A stretch of 64,000 bases of DNA from Candidatus Planktophila sp. (GCA_009694515.1 SHUV01000002.1:1-64000); one strand, 5' to 3'; counted from the stretch's first letter, positions 19,265 to 29,366 are shown. Translations and numbers: made by a program. The notes: generated by a model not told the origin, from the sequence alone.

Positions 19265-19853
19265 GTGTTTGTACGGCAACCAAACGACCGCTAGTGGTCG
19301 CCGCTAATACATCAGCGATGAATTCACCAGCTACTGACACTGTCATTGCCACTTCTCCCCCGAAATTTGATCCTTTCCTATCGATTGAAACTACGAAGAC
19401 GCTTCCGAGGATGAAGGTGGGCGCTTGCAAGCTTTCGCCATTCTTTTCATCGTGTAACTGATAGAGGCTGACAATCTCTCCAACACCGACTTGTGATGGA
19501 ATATCTACAGCGCGCATACTCAGAGAAACCTGCTTTTGCCTCGCAGAAATTGATTGGTTAGTCAGTGCATCAACTTCAAGTAATTCTCCTGCCGCAACAA
19601 TGCGGCGTGAAATCAGGCCAGCGGGATCAATATCTGCAGATACATACCTTCCACGAGCTGACCCTAGAGTGACTGAGATGAGATTAAGGTCAGTGCTCTC
19701 AATAGATGTTCCTGATGCAATCGGCCTACTTGCCACCCAATATTTCTCCTTCTGATTTGCGGCAACGGACATCAGAAAAGAAGCCAAGAGCGCTGCTATG
19801 AAAAGTGAGATAGAGAGAATGAATCGTGTGTTCTTCTGCTTCCTAGGGGCCAT
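19257..19853 (-). CDS. SAF-domain protein (CpaB/RcpC-like)
   Basis: This 198-residue protein has one N-terminal membrane anchor ([22 protein letters not shown]) followed by an extracytoplasmic SAF domain ([38 protein letters not shown]). In Flp/Tad pilus systems such proteins form a channel-associated ring in the envelope. It is co-translated with the CpaE-like protein. The ATG follows TACGCT by six bases, so it is probably leaderless. No pilin, secretin-like or TadA gene is nearby, so the pair may serve another envelope role. Confidence 0.7.
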   Translation of the reverse strand: MAPRKQKNTRFILSISLFIAALLASFLMSVAANQKEKYWVASRPIASGTSIESTDLNLISVTLGSARGRYVSADIDPAGLISRRIVAAGELLEVDALTNQSISARQKQVSLSMRAVDIPSQVGVGEIVSLYQLHDEKNGESLQAPTFILGSVFVVSIDRKGSNFGGEVAMTVSVAGEFIADVLAATTSGRLVAVQTHG

Positions 19854-19859
19854 GGCGGC

Positions 19860-19865
19860 AGCGTA
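19860..19865 (-). promoter_or_regulatory. -10 element of the SAF-domain gene (leaderless)
   Basis: TACGCT on the minus strand ends six bases before ATG 19853. Confidence 0.5.
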
Positions 19866-19975
19866 AAAGGGGGTTATAAACCAGATCTCGCCTTTTGCAC
19901 AGTACAGCGAAAGGATGAGCGCATTTCATCTTTCTGGCTGATTACTACATGAGCAACTAACTCCACTGTGCACCC

Positions 19976-20503
19976 ATGACAACAGAGACCTATACACAAC
20001 ACTTTCCACGCACTAAGCCTTTTCTACAATTGATTTCAAGCACGGAAGATCCAGCACTGTGGAGCCATCCAGTTCTAGATTTATTTGCTCCTCCCGCATC
20101 TGTCATGCCACCGCAAGTGGCAAGGCTCTACCTAGTTCCTTCTACCTTTGGGGAAGAGATTGAACTAGATGAGATGCCTATTCCATCTTCGGCCACAGAT
20201 CTGCCAGATTTACATCAGTGGACGATGAAGTTTATTGTGAGCATCCTTGAAATTTGGGCTGGTCGCAGGCAACCTGCGCAATTAATTCGTTCATGCCATC
20301 GAGTGATCTATATGGAGCTGTTATGCAAGACTGGAAGTCAGAGTGAAATTGGAAAGATTAAAAGTATCCATCAATCAGAACCGTTAGATGGCATCTGCGA
20401 ATCAACTGTGACGGTCAGATATGGAAATCGACTTCGCGCAATTGTTATTCGTTTTGAAGGTGTGGACGGACGCTGGCTCTGCACCGCCCTGCGGTTGCTC
20501 TAA
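19976..20503 (+). CDS. Rv3235-family conserved protein (secA neighbour)
   Basis: This 175-residue protein ends in a compact domain with WTMKFIVSILEIWAGRRQPAQLIR near residue 85, an ESTVTVRYGNRLRAIVIRFE strand pair and a WLCTALRLL end. That is the layout of the Rv3235 (DUF6459) family, found next to secA in many actinobacteria. No function is established. The gene is convergent with secA, with stops six bases apart. There is no ribosome site. A weak CACTGT lies six bases before ATG, so leaderless expression is possible. Confidence 0.65.
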   Translation: MTTETYTQHFPRTKPFLQLISSTEDPALWSHPVLDLFAPPASVMPPQVARLYLVPSTFGEEIELDEMPIPSSATDLPDLHQWTMKFIVSILEIWAGRRQPAQLIRSCHRVIYMELLCKTGSQSEIGKIKSIHQSEPLDGICESTVTVRYGNRLRAIVIRFEGVDGRWLCTALRLL

Positions 20504-20509
20504 AGTGAA

Positions 20510-23182
20510 TTAGGCAGCGCCGTGGCAGCGCTTGAATTTCTTGCCAGAGCCACATGGGCACGGGCTATTACGCGAGACTTCACCAGATGTCACAACACCA
20601 TTTTCATCTGCCGCGGTGTAACGAAGTGGAGCCGTATTTACCGGCTTGTCATTAACTCCGCGTGCCTTCACTTCTGAGCCATCGCCTTCGATTGTTACTT
20701 CGACGTTAAAGACAAGGCTGGCTAACTCTTCTTTAATACCATCCATCATCGCTGAGAAGAGTTCAAAACCTTCACGTTGATATTCAACCAGTGGATCACG
20801 TTGTGCCATGGCACGCAGGCCGATACCCTCTTGCAAATAATCCATCTCATAGAGGTGCTCTCGCCATTTACGGTCAAGGACAGAGAGCAGTACTTTGCGC
20901 TCTAATTCGCGTAAGACTTCTACTCCTAACGCTGCTTCACGCTTTGCATATGCGGCAACGGCATCATCGAGAATTCGAGTCTCTAAAATCTCCACATCCA
21001 GAGCTGATCGTGAACCAAACTCCTTCTCTAAATCTTGTGGCGTAAAGGAGATCGGATAAATAAGTTTGAGAGCTGCCCAGAGTTGATCAAGATCCCAATC
21101 TTCGGCATAGCCCTGGGCTGTTGCCACCTGAACGTATGCACTCAAGGTGTCAGCCATGAAATCGCCCACTTGGCTTCCAATATCCTTACCCTCAAGTACT
21201 AAGCGGCGTTCTGCATAAATTACTTCGCGTTGGCGGTTCATGACATCGTCATACTTAAGAACATTCTTACGGATTTCAAAGTTCTGCGCTTCCACCTGTG
21301 TCTGGGCTGAGCGAATTGCATTGGAAACCATCTTTGATTCAATGGGTTCATCTTCTGGTAAGCCAGCTGCTCCTAGGACACGTTCAACAATTCCAGAGTT
21401 GAATCTGCGCATCAAATCATCTTGGAGTGAGAGGTAGAAACGAGATTCACCAGGATCGCCTTGGCGTCCTGATCGTCCACGAAGCTGATTATCAATACGC
21501 CTGGACTCATGTCGCTCAGTTCCAAGAACGTAGAGCCCACCGAGTGCGACAACTTCTTCATGCTCCTTGGCAATTGCAGCCTTTTGCTTTGCAATCTCTG
21601 CCGGCCAGGCAGCTTCATATTCAGTTGCGTTATCTACCGGTGAAATTCCCTTGCGCTGTAATTCAAAGTCGGCCATGAATTCTGGATTTCCACCCAGCAT
21701 GATGTCAGTTCCGCGTCCTGCCATATTTGTCGCAACTGTGACAGCGCCTTTAGTTCCAGCGCGAGCAATGATTGCCGCTTCCCGCTCGTGATGCTTAGCA
21801 TTAAGAACTTCGTGAGGGACGCCTGCTTTTTTGAGGAATGCTGAAAGTTCTTCCGATTTTTCAACGCTGACGGTTCCAACCAATACCGGTTGGCCCTTGC
21901 GATGACGCTCAACGATGTCGCGAGTAACAGATGCAAACTTTCCTACCTCAGATTTATAGACTAAATCTGCTTCATCAATACGTTGCATTGGGCGATTAGT
22001 TGGAATTGGAACAACACCAAGCTTATAAATTTGATGAAACTCCGACGCTTCTGTAATAGCTGTTCCGGTCATTCCAGAAATGGTTTCATAGAGTCGGAAG
22101 TAATTTTGAAGTGTAATCGTGGCAAGAGTCTGGTTTTCATCTTTAATTTCAATTCGTTCTTTTGCTTCCAGAGCTTGATGCAGACCTTCGCTATAACGAC
22201 GACCTGCAAGCATGCGACCAGTATGTTCATCAACAATAAGAAGCTCGCCATTCATTACTACATAATCTTTATCACGCTTAAAGAGCTCTTTAGCTCGGAC
22301 GGAGTTATTGAGATAGCCAATCAGGGTTGTATTGGCAGCTTCATATAGATTCTCAATCCCAAGCAGCTCCTCAACCTTAGTGACTCCATCTTCCAGGATT
22401 CCAACGGTCTTCTTCTTCTCATCTACTTCATAGTGTGAATCGCGTTGTAGTTTGGTTGCGATATTTGCGAACTCGACATACCACTTCGTAGCCTTATCAG
22501 CCGGTCCACTAATGATTAGCGGTGTGCGCGCTTCATCAATAAGAATCGAGTCAACTTCATCGACAACTGCGAAGTAATGATCACGCTGCACACAGTCTTC
22601 GAGTGACCATGCCATATTGTCGCGAAGATAATCAAAACCAAATTCATTGTTTGTGCCATAAGTAATATCTGAAGAGTATGCCGCACGACGTTCTGCAGAT
22701 GTCATGCTATTAAGAATTACGCCAACGCTGAGACCAAGGAATCGGTGAACACGACCCATCCATTCGCTGTCACGTTCAGCCAAGTAGTCATTGACTGTAA
22801 CTACGTGAACTCCGCGTCCTGCTAGGGCGTTGAGATATGAGGGAAGTGTTGCAACAAGAGTCTTTCCTTCACCGGTGCGCATTTCTGCGATATTGCCACG
22901 GTGAAGCGCCGCTCCACCCATGATTTGAACGTCATAGTGACGTTGGCCAAGTGTGCGCTTTGCAGCTTCGCGAACAACGGCAAATGCCTCAGGAAGTAAA
23001 TCATCGAGTATTTCGCCTTGCGCCAGGCGTTTCTTAAATTCTTCGGTCTTTGCTCGCAGTTGGTCATCAGTTAGCGCAGAGATTGATCCTTCGAAGGCGT
23101 TGACCTTTTCGACGACCTTGCTTAAGTCACGAAGAATTTTTCCTTCGCCGGCTCGCATGATGCGGTCGAGAATTGAAGCCAT
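20510..23182 (-). CDS. secA: Preprotein translocase ATPase SecA
   Basis: This motor of about 890 residues drives proteins through SecYEG. It has Walker [15 protein letters not shown], the [23 protein letters not shown]-like motif, [36 protein letters not shown] and the C-terminal zinc motif [16 protein letters not shown], which binds SecB or ribosomes. It is the housekeeping SecA1 type by length and tail. I chose ATG 23182, giving [14 protein letters not shown], with AAGG seven bases before it. The ORF-track start is five codons earlier. The intervening hpf seen upstream of secA in mycobacteria is missing. Confidence 0.97.
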   Translation of the reverse strand: MASILDRIMRAGEGKILRDLSKVVEKVNAFEGSISALTDDQLRAKTEEFKKRLAQGEILDDLLPEAFAVVREAAKRTLGQRHYDVQIMGGAALHRGNIAEMRTGEGKTLVATLPSYLNALAGRGVHVVTVNDYLAERDSEWMGRVHRFLGLSVGVILNSMTSAERRAAYSSDITYGTNNEFGFDYLRDNMAWSLEDCVQRDHYFAVVDEVDSILIDEARTPLIISGPADKATKWYVEFANIATKLQRDSHYEVDEKKKTVGILEDGVTKVEELLGIENLYEAANTTLIGYLNNSVRAKELFKRDKDYVVMNGELLIVDEHTGRMLAGRRYSEGLHQALEAKERIEIKDENQTLATITLQNYFRLYETISGMTGTAITEASEFHQIYKLGVVPIPTNRPMQRIDEADLVYKSEVGKFASVTRDIVERHRKGQPVLVGTVSVEKSEELSAFLKKAGVPHEVLNAKHHEREAAIIARAGTKGAVTVATNMAGRGTDIMLGGNPEFMADFELQRKGISPVDNATEYEAAWPAEIAKQKAAIAKEHEEVVALGGLYVLGTERHESRRIDNQLRGRSGRQGDPGESRFYLSLQDDLMRRFNSGIVERVLGAAGLPEDEPIESKMVSNAIRSAQTQVEAQNFEIRKNVLKYDDVMNRQREVIYAERRLVLEGKDIGSQVGDFMADTLSAYVQVATAQGYAEDWDLDQLWAALKLIYPISFTPQDLEKEFGSRSALDVEILETRILDDAVAAYAKREAALGVEVLRELERKVLLSVLDRKWREHLYEMDYLQEGIGLRAMAQRDPLVEYQREGFELFSAMMDGIKEELASLVFNVEVTIEGDGSEVKARGVNDKPVNTAPLRYTAADENGVVTSGEVSRNSPCPCGSGKKFKRCHGAA

Positions 23183-23242
23183 TTGCCTACCTTCCACTTG
23201 CCGATCCCCATTGCGCGCAATGGGCGCCCTATTCGAGCCCCC

Positions 23243-23881
23243 TTATCGTAGAGGTTCTGCCACACAAGCTGTAATCGCAGCCGAGACTTCAATTCCTGCA
23301 GCACGCAATGCGCGGGCAGCCTCCTGCAGAGTCACCCCTGTTGTGATGAGGTCATCGACAATGATTGCCTTACCACTGTGATATCGCACTGAAGTCAGTG
23401 CCCCTTCTAAATTATCTAGTCTCTCTTTGGCATCGAGCTTTGATTGATCTTTGACAGCTCTGGTGTGAGTCAATAATTCACGGGTTGGCACCCGTGCACT
23501 ACCACCAATTTCTCGGGTTAATTCGGTAATGAATTGTCTCCCTCGTAAACGAGCCACAGATTTTCTAGATGGAATTGGAACTAAAAACCCGATTCCTTGC
23601 TCTTGTAAACAGAGCGAAAGCGAATGAGAAAGTGCGCTCACCATTAGTTCATCTGCTCGTCGCAATGCATGTTCTTTTGCAGCCAATAAAACTTTCCCTG
23701 CAATCGGTGAATAGGGAATGGAAGAATAAATCGGGAAATGTGGTTTTTGGCGAGAGTGAGATCTGTAAATTCTCGGCTGCCAGAACTTTCTGCACTGCGA
23801 ACAGATCTCTAAACCCAAGGCGCCACAACCTAAACAACGAACTGGGAAAATTAGCTCCTCAAGTGATGTGAGCAGATTCAT
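23243..23881 (-). CDS. comF: ComF-family phosphoribosyltransferase-like protein
   Basis: This 212-residue protein has an N-terminal zinc-ribbon-like segment (FPVRCLGCGALGLEICSQC) and a C-terminal PRTase loop (AIIVDDLITTGVTLQEAARAL). ComF proteins are needed for DNA uptake in naturally competent bacteria and are also thought to help nucleotide salvage. The position between mtrB and secA matches the mycobacterial order, minus lpqB and hpf. CATGAT ends six bases before the ATG, so it may be leaderless. No other competence gene is in the window. Confidence 0.88.
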   Translation of the reverse strand: MNLLTSLEELIFPVRCLGCGALGLEICSQCRKFWQPRIYRSHSRQKPHFPIYSSIPYSPIAGKVLLAAKEHALRRADELMVSALSHSLSLCLQEQGIGFLVPIPSRKSVARLRGRQFITELTREIGGSARVPTRELLTHTRAVKDQSKLDAKERLDNLEGALTSVRYHSGKAIIVDDLITTGVTLQEAARALRAAGIEVSAAITACVAEPLR

Positions 23882-23912
23882 CTAGCCATCATGCTGCAAT
23901 GACAGCTAGCGG

Positions 23913-25481
23913 TTATTGGTAAAAAGCCTCTTGGTGGAAATCTTTTGGTGTGGCCTTGATTGGTCTTGAATTTATTAGCTCGCCGGCCTTGCGGGGCAAG
24001 GTGAGAACAAAGTGAGCTCCTTGGTTTGGACGTCCCCACGCATCCAATTCGCCATTGTGAAGACGCGCATCCTCAAGTGCGATGGAAAGGCCTAAACCAG
24101 TTCCACCTCGCACTCGAGCACGTGATGGATCTTCTCGCCAGAACCGATCAAAGACGCGAGTCAGGGCCGATTCATCAAGTCCTGAGCCGTAATCTCGAAC
24201 ACCAATACCAACCTCGGTATCGGTAGCAACCACATTAACAAGAATCTTCTTTCCTTCAGCATGATCGAGCGCGTTTGAAAGAAGATTTCGCATGATGCGC
24301 TCAACTCTGCGGATATCAGCGTTAATAGTGACAGACTCTTCATCTGCCTCTACTTGTATGTCACGTGTTGGCACAGTGCCCCCCATATCGAAATCTGCGG
24401 CACATCGGTTAATCAGGCCAATGACATCAAAATCAACAGGTTCCAGAACAGCCACTTCGGCATCAAAACGACTTACTTCAAGTAAGTCTTCGAGCAACCG
24501 CTCGAATCTATCTAGTTGAGCAACCAGAAGCTCAGAACTTCGGGCGACGAGTGGATCAAAAGAGCTGCGTTGGATGTGGATTACCTCTGATGCCATACGC
24601 AGTGTGGTCAAAGGAGTTCGTAGTTCGTGGGTGACATCTGAAACAAAACGCTGCTGGACACGTGAGAGATGCTCTAGCCGAGTGATTTGCTCTTCAATAG
24701 ATAGGGCCATTTCATTATAAGAAATTGCCAGCGTTGCCATCTCATCGGTTGAAACAACTTTCATCCGCTGAGTGAAGTCTCCCTGCGTAAACTGATTAGC
24801 GATACGTGCTGCTTCACGCACCGGTCGAACCACTTGTCGCACTACGAGCCAGGTAATAAGTCCGATGAGAAAGATCAGAGCGACTCCAGTAATGAGAAGT
24901 GAGTTCAAGATGAGATCCACTGTTGCCGTCTGGTTCTTGAGAGAAAAGATGATGTAAATCTCGTATCTTCCCCCAGTAGGAATAATAATTCTCTTACCCA
25001 CAAAGAGAGAGTCAATACTCTCTCCGTTGTTATATCGTGCAGGACCGTAGGCATAATGAAGTTTGGCATCTTTTTTGATCTGGGCGCGAAGATCTTTAGG
25101 AATGGATGAGTTCTTAATGACATTCGAAGACATCTCATAAGAATTTGCTGTAGTAGGTCCTCCTGGAGATTTCACAAAAATTACTTCTCGACGCTCCTCA
25201 TTAATTCCTTGGGTCGAGGTTCTCACAACGAATTCAGCGAGAGCTTCTTTACGGGCTTGAACTGTCATCGACTGCGATGCAAGTACTTGGTATTCAGCAT
25301 TAAAAAATGTGTATCGAGCTTCAGCCAGTGAAGAGTTCAGGCTAGTTGCCAGGATTCCATCAGCTAGACGTGAATACAGCGCAGAACCTGTAAGCCACAC
25401 AACGGTTAACGACAGCAAGAGAGTTGAGAGAATCACTCGTGTTGCTAGTGAATGTTTGAGTGACCGTCGTAAACGGTTCAT
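23913..25481 (-). CDS. mtrB: Sensor histidine kinase MtrB
   Basis: This protein of about 522 residues has two membrane helices (VILSTLLLSLTVVWLTG near residue 20 and ILNSLLITGVALIFLIGLITWLVV near 200). A sensor domain lies between them. A HAMP linker, HisKA box VSDVTHELRTPLTTLR and HATPase boxes (RIMRNLLSNALDHAEG, GVRDYGSGLDE, GGTGLGLSIALEDARLHNG) follow. With MtrA it controls cell-wall and division genes in actinobacteria. I chose ATG 25481, one base after the mtrA stop, giving MNRLRRSLKHSLATR. The lipoprotein gene lpqB that normally follows is absent. Confidence 0.95.
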   Translation of the reverse strand: MNRLRRSLKHSLATRVILSTLLLSLTVVWLTGSALYSRLADGILATSLNSSLAEARYTFFNAEYQVLASQSMTVQARKEALAEFVVRTSTQGINEERREVIFVKSPGGPTTANSYEMSSNVIKNSSIPKDLRAQIKKDAKLHYAYGPARYNNGESIDSLFVGKRIIIPTGGRYEIYIIFSLKNQTATVDLILNSLLITGVALIFLIGLITWLVVRQVVRPVREAARIANQFTQGDFTQRMKVVSTDEMATLAISYNEMALSIEEQITRLEHLSRVQQRFVSDVTHELRTPLTTLRMASEVIHIQRSSFDPLVARSSELLVAQLDRFERLLEDLLEVSRFDAEVAVLEPVDFDVIGLINRCAADFDMGGTVPTRDIQVEADEESVTINADIRRVERIMRNLLSNALDHAEGKKILVNVVATDTEVGIGVRDYGSGLDESALTRVFDRFWREDPSRARVRGGTGLGLSIALEDARLHNGELDAWGRPNQGAHFVLTLPRKAGELINSRPIKATPKDFHQEAFYQ

Positions 25482-25482
25482 G

Positions 25483-26163
25483 TTAAGCGGCTCCGCCCGC
25501 CTTATAGCCCACGCCACGAACCGTCATGATGATCTCTGGACGGTCGGCGTCGTGTTCAACCTTTGAACGAAGTCGCTGCACGTGCACATTGACCAATCGC
25601 GTATCAGTTGTTTGTCGGTAGCCCCAGACCTCACTTAAGAGCGCGTCGCGTGTAAATACGCGTCCTGGGTCTTTTGCTAGAGCGACAAGCAAATCAAATT
25701 CAAGACGTGTTAGTTGGATGAGAGCTGCACCGCGACGAACTTCGTGGGCTGTCACATCGATAGTGATATCACCGATTGAAAGAAGGCCGGTCACATCAGA
25801 ATTGGTGCGACGCAAACGAGTGCGAATACGCGCAATGAGTTCAGCCTTATCTCTAAATGGTTTCTGCATGTAATCATCGGCGCCTGCTTCAAGACCCCGC
25901 ACAACATCCTGGGTCTCCCCCTTGGCGCTGAGCATCACAATTGGAACCATCGACTCTTTTCTAATTAATCGACAGACCTCTATGCCATCTATTCCTGGCA
26001 ACATGACATCGAGTAAGACGAGGTCCGGAGGATTATTTCTAAATACCTCCAGCGCCTCATCTCCTCTACTCACCATATCTACATCGAAGCCAGAACTTGT
26101 AAGAACAATTCCCAGCATTTCGGCGAGATCTTGATCGTCATCGACGACCATGATGAGTGTCAT
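25483..26163 (-). CDS. mtrA: Response regulator MtrA
   Basis: This 226-residue OmpR-type regulator has an N-terminal receiver (VDDDQDLAEMLGIVL, phospho-acceptor Asp in LVLLDVMLPGIDG, conserved Lys in DDYMQKPF). Its C-terminal winged helix (LTRLEFDLLVALAKDPGRVFTRDALLSEVWGY, TDTRLVNVHVQRLRSKVE) binds DNA. MtrA is essential in mycobacteria and coordinates division and peptidoglycan turnover. It begins 17 bases after ahcY and is followed by mtrB with one base between. The gene tmk, which precedes it in mycobacteria, is missing. Confidence 0.96.
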   Translation of the reverse strand: MTLIMVVDDDQDLAEMLGIVLTSSGFDVDMVSRGDEALEVFRNNPPDLVLLDVMLPGIDGIEVCRLIRKESMVPIVMLSAKGETQDVVRGLEAGADDYMQKPFRDKAELIARIRTRLRRTNSDVTGLLSIGDITIDVTAHEVRRGAALIQLTRLEFDLLVALAKDPGRVFTRDALLSEVWGYRQTTDTRLVNVHVQRLRSKVEHDADRPEIIMTVRGVGYKAGGAA

Positions 26164-26180
26164 GCAATATCAACGATCAT

Positions 26181-27461
26181 TTATGAACCGTGCTCCCAAG
26201 AATTAAGGTACATATCTTGAGCTGGTGTGAGTACATCGATACGACCACCCATTGAAATGAGTTTCAGTGCTGCAACTTCCTTATCGATATATGTTGGAAC
26301 TTCATGTACTCCAGCAGAGAGATTCTTTGCTTCCTTGACGAGGTATTCCGCAGTCAGGGCCTGATCAGAGAATGACATATCCATTACTGATGCTGGGTGA
26401 CCTTCAGCTGCACCGAGGTTTACTAGACGACCTTCAGCTAGAAGAAGTAAGCGGCGACCATCTTTCATCACATATTCATCAGTCTGGTGACGCATCTTGG
26501 CATTCTTCTGTTTTGAGTTCTGCTCTAGCCATGCAACATCGATTTCGATATCAAAGTGACCTGAGTTGGCCATGATTGCACCATCTTTCATCGCTGCGAA
26601 GTGTTCATCGCGTAGTACATCGCGGTTACCGGTGACTGTAATAAACACATCGCCAACTTTGGCTGCATCTAACATCGGCATAACTCGGAAGCCTTGCATC
26701 ATCGCATCAAGTGCCTTAGTTGGGTCAATTTCTGTCACAACTACATCTGCGCCCATGCCCTTTGCTCGCTCTGCAACACCTTTTCCGCAATAACCAAATC
26801 CTGCAACAACGACAATGCGTCCTGCAAGTAAGAAGTTTGTCGCACGGAAGACCGCATCAAGAGTTGATTGACCTGTGCCATAGCGATTATCAAACATATG
26901 CTTTGTGTCAGTGTCATTGACGGCGATCATCGGAAATGTCAGCGCACCATCTTTTGCCATCTGGTTCAGGCGAATAACTCCAGTTGTAGTCTCTTCGCAA
27001 CCACCAGCGATATTCGGCAATAGTTCCTTGCGAGTTGTGTGAAGAGTGTTGACAAGGTCGCAACCATCATCGAAGACTTGATGTGGTTCGATATCAAGTG
27101 CAGCGTTGATGTGCGAGTAATACCCGTCGCGATCAACTGCGTTGCGTGCAAATACAGAGATTCCGTATTCATGAACAAGTGCTGCAGCGGTGTCATCTTG
27201 CGTTGATAGTGGGTTAGAAGCACAGAGAGCAATTTCAGCGCCGCCAGCTTTAAGAACACGCATCAAGTTAGCGGTCTCAGTTGTGACGTGCATACATGCT
27301 GCAATTCGTACACCGGTAAATGGTTGTGACTTTTCAAATCGTTCACGAATTTGTGCCAGGACCGGCATGTTGCGCTCTGCCCATTCGATGCGCTTGCGCC
27401 CCTCGGCAGCAAGTGAAGCATCGGCAATATCGTGCTTTGGAATTGTTGTTACTTGTGTCAT
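26181..27461 (-). CDS. ahcY: Adenosylhomocysteinase
   Basis: This 426-residue NAD-dependent enzyme hydrolyses S-adenosylhomocysteine to adenosine and homocysteine, clearing the inhibitor left by methyltransferases. It has the SAHH signatures AALVHEYGISVFARN (substrate side), DNRYGTGQSTLDAV, and the NAD loop VVAGFGYCGKGVAERAKGMGA near residue 220. It lacks the roughly 40-residue insert seen in some long bacterial forms. AGGGAG lies ten bases before the ATG. A leader of up to 136 bases precedes it. Confidence 0.96.
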   Translation of the reverse strand: MTQVTTIPKHDIADASLAAEGRKRIEWAERNMPVLAQIRERFEKSQPFTGVRIAACMHVTTETANLMRVLKAGGAEIALCASNPLSTQDDTAAALVHEYGISVFARNAVDRDGYYSHINAALDIEPHQVFDDGCDLVNTLHTTRKELLPNIAGGCEETTTGVIRLNQMAKDGALTFPMIAVNDTDTKHMFDNRYGTGQSTLDAVFRATNFLLAGRIVVVAGFGYCGKGVAERAKGMGADVVVTEIDPTKALDAMMQGFRVMPMLDAAKVGDVFITVTGNRDVLRDEHFAAMKDGAIMANSGHFDIEIDVAWLEQNSKQKNAKMRHQTDEYVMKDGRRLLLLAEGRLVNLGAAEGHPASVMDMSFSDQALTAEYLVKEAKNLSAGVHEVPTYIDKEVAALKLISMGGRIDVLTPAQDMYLNSWEHGS

Positions 27462-27597
27462 GAAAACATATCTCCCTAGGTAGTTCCTCTGATTTATGAG
27501 GATTGTCTTTTTCGCTTGACCTTCGGCGTAGGGCTCTACTGTGCTAGTCGGCTATGGGATTAGTTTAGTGGACTCCGGGAAAAAGGGTGAAACAGAC
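27462..27597 (-). promoter_or_regulatory. ahcY leader with possible RNA structure
   Basis: This is a 136-base gap between the phosphomannomutase stop and ahcY. TAAACT at 27567-27562 is a candidate -10, giving a leader of about 95 bases. It can form a TCCTC/GAGGA hairpin with an 8-base loop just before the ribosome site, and a GTAG/CTAC stem. I cannot match it by eye to the known SAH or SAM riboswitches. Confidence 0.3.
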
Positions 27598-28950
27598 TTA
27601 GCTTCGTATCGCCTTGAGTACTTCATCGCGAACCTTCTCCATCTGCCCTTGGGTGGAAGCCTCGACATTGAGTCGAAGGAGTGGCTCAGTATTAGAGGCC
27701 CGAAGATTAAACCACCAGTCTTTGGCGCTGACAGTCAGACCATCAAGGTGATCCATTTCTACTTCACTATCTGCTTCAAATTTTTGCTGGATAGTTTCCA
27801 TCGAGGCAGCCGAATCAGAGACTGTCGAGTTAATCTCTCCACTTGAGTGATATCTATTAAATGGCTTAAGAATTGTGGAGAGTGATTTCTTGCTTTCACC
27901 GAGTGCTGCAATTGCATGAAGAGCGGCCAGCATTCCAGAATCTGCCTTCCAAAAATCTCTAAAGTAGAAATGTCCTGAGTGTTCTCCGCCAAATACGGCA
28001 TCTGTTTCGGCCATGAGTTTTTTAATGTATGAATGGCCCACACGCGAACGAACTGCTGTTCCACCGTTTTCCTCAACAACTTCTTTCACTGCACGAGAGG
28101 AGATGAGGTTATAAATAATATTTGACCCGGGATACTTAACAAGCTCGCGAGATGCAATCAGTGATGTCAAAGAAGATGGATTGACAAGTGCTCCCTTTTC
28201 ATCAACAAGGAAGCAGCGATCGGCATCACCATCGAATGCGAGCCCGATATCTGCACCATGTTTCTTCACCGCCTTTTGTAGATCAAGAAGATTCTTTGGG
28301 TCAATCGGGTTGGCTTCGTGATTAGGGAAAGAACCATCTAATTCAAAGAAGAGTTCAATTACTTCCGCATTAAGTCTCTTAAAGACAGCCGGTGCTGTGT
28401 ATCCACCCATTCCGTTGCCGGCATCGATAACTATTTTCAAAGGGCGAATCTGTGAAACATCGACCAAGGTCAGTAAATGATCGACATATTCCTCAATCAT
28501 ATTCTTCGATTTCTCAACACCGATATTTCTCATCGCCATGGGAGTGCCTTCATAAACGAACTTTTCGATCGTTAACAAGCCTGACTCTTTACCTATGGGA
28601 CGTGCACCACTAAAGCAGAGTTTGATTCCATTGTATGCAGCAGGATTATGGCTTGCGGTAAACATCGCACCTGGCAGATTTAATTTTCCGGCGGCGAAAT
28701 ACAACATATCTGTGGAGGCAAGTCCGATACGAATGACATCAAGGCCTTGAGAGGTAACGCCAGCTGAAAATGCAGTTGCCAGCGTGGGTGAAGATGGACG
28801 CATATCTTCTCCGATGACAACTGTTCCTGGTTCGCGTTTGATTTCTAAGAAGCGAGCAAAAGCAACGCCGGTGGCAAATGCAAAATCTGACGTGAGCTCT
28901 TCATCGACTAACCCACGGATGTCATAGGCCTTAAATATTGATGCGCTCAT
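27598..28950 (-). CDS. manB: Phosphomannomutase/phosphoglucomutase
   Basis: This 450-residue alpha-D-phosphohexomutase has FKAYDIRGLVDEEL at the start and the phosphoserine loop GAMFTASHNPAAYNGIKL. It also has the metal-binding loop LAFDGDADRCFLVDE, the sugar-binding loop FGGEHSGHFYFRD and the phosphate-binding RASNTEPLLRLNVEA near the end. It interconverts hexose 6- and 1-phosphates for GDP-mannose and cell-envelope glycans. I chose ATG 28950, where TACGAT ends six bases upstream. The ORF-track start is 35 codons too early and runs into the DUF3499 gene. Confidence 0.95.
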   Translation of the reverse strand: MSASIFKAYDIRGLVDEELTSDFAFATGVAFARFLEIKREPGTVVIGEDMRPSSPTLATAFSAGVTSQGLDVIRIGLASTDMLYFAAGKLNLPGAMFTASHNPAAYNGIKLCFSGARPIGKESGLLTIEKFVYEGTPMAMRNIGVEKSKNMIEEYVDHLLTLVDVSQIRPLKIVIDAGNGMGGYTAPAVFKRLNAEVIELFFELDGSFPNHEANPIDPKNLLDLQKAVKKHGADIGLAFDGDADRCFLVDEKGALVNPSSLTSLIASRELVKYPGSNIIYNLISSRAVKEVVEENGGTAVRSRVGHSYIKKLMAETDAVFGGEHSGHFYFRDFWKADSGMLAALHAIAALGESKKSLSTILKPFNRYHSSGEINSTVSDSAASMETIQQKFEADSEVEMDHLDGLTVSAKDWWFNLRASNTEPLLRLNVEASTQGQMEKVRDEVLKAIRS

Positions 28951-28956
28951 GAAGGT

Positions 28957-28962
28957 ATCGTA
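28957..28962 (-). promoter_or_regulatory. -10 element of manB (leaderless)
   Basis: TACGAT on the minus strand ends six bases before ATG 28950 and there is no Shine-Dalgarno. Confidence 0.55.
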
Positions 28963-28987
28963 AAGAATTGAGTATGCAGAAGTGAAA

Positions 28988-29359
28988 TTAGGAAGGCACT
29001 GCGCGCAAATGTCCGCGTCTGCCCACGCTTGATTGTGAAGTAGTCGTTGAGACATCCGTTGTGGTGGTGTGAGAATTCAGAGCAACCTCTCGGACAGCAT
29101 CGGCGATCGCCATGAGATCGTCTTCACTTGGTCCACTCTGATTTTCATCTACAGCTTGCTTGATGACATTCCAACCTTGCGGGACAGTTAATCGCGCAGA
29201 GTGCTTATCGCAGAGATCGTATGAATGAGGTTCGGAAAAAGTTGCCAATGGCCCAAGGACGGCAGTGGATTCAGCGTAAATATAGGTAAGGGTCATCGAT
29301 GCCGAAGAATTGCAACTCACACGAGAGCAACTGCGCCCAGAACGTACCGAAGAACTCAT
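28988..29359 (-). CDS. DUF3499 family protein
   Basis: This protein of about 123 residues begins MSSSVRSGRSCSRVSCNSSA. It has the conserved core LTYIYAESTAVLGPLATFSEPHSYDLC, with cysteine pairs that could bind zinc, then a variable Thr/Ser-rich tail. This actinobacterial family (Rv3258c-like) lies between manB and whiB2 in mycobacteria, as here. The function is unknown. Two in-frame ATGs are possible. I prefer 29359 because TAGCCT ends seven bases upstream. Confidence 0.85.
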   Translation of the reverse strand: MSSSVRSGRSCSRVSCNSSASMTLTYIYAESTAVLGPLATFSEPHSYDLCDKHSARLTVPQGWNVIKQAVDENQSGPSEDDLMAIADAVREVALNSHTTTTDVSTTTSQSSVGRRGHLRAVPS

Positions 29360-29366
29360 GTGCATA

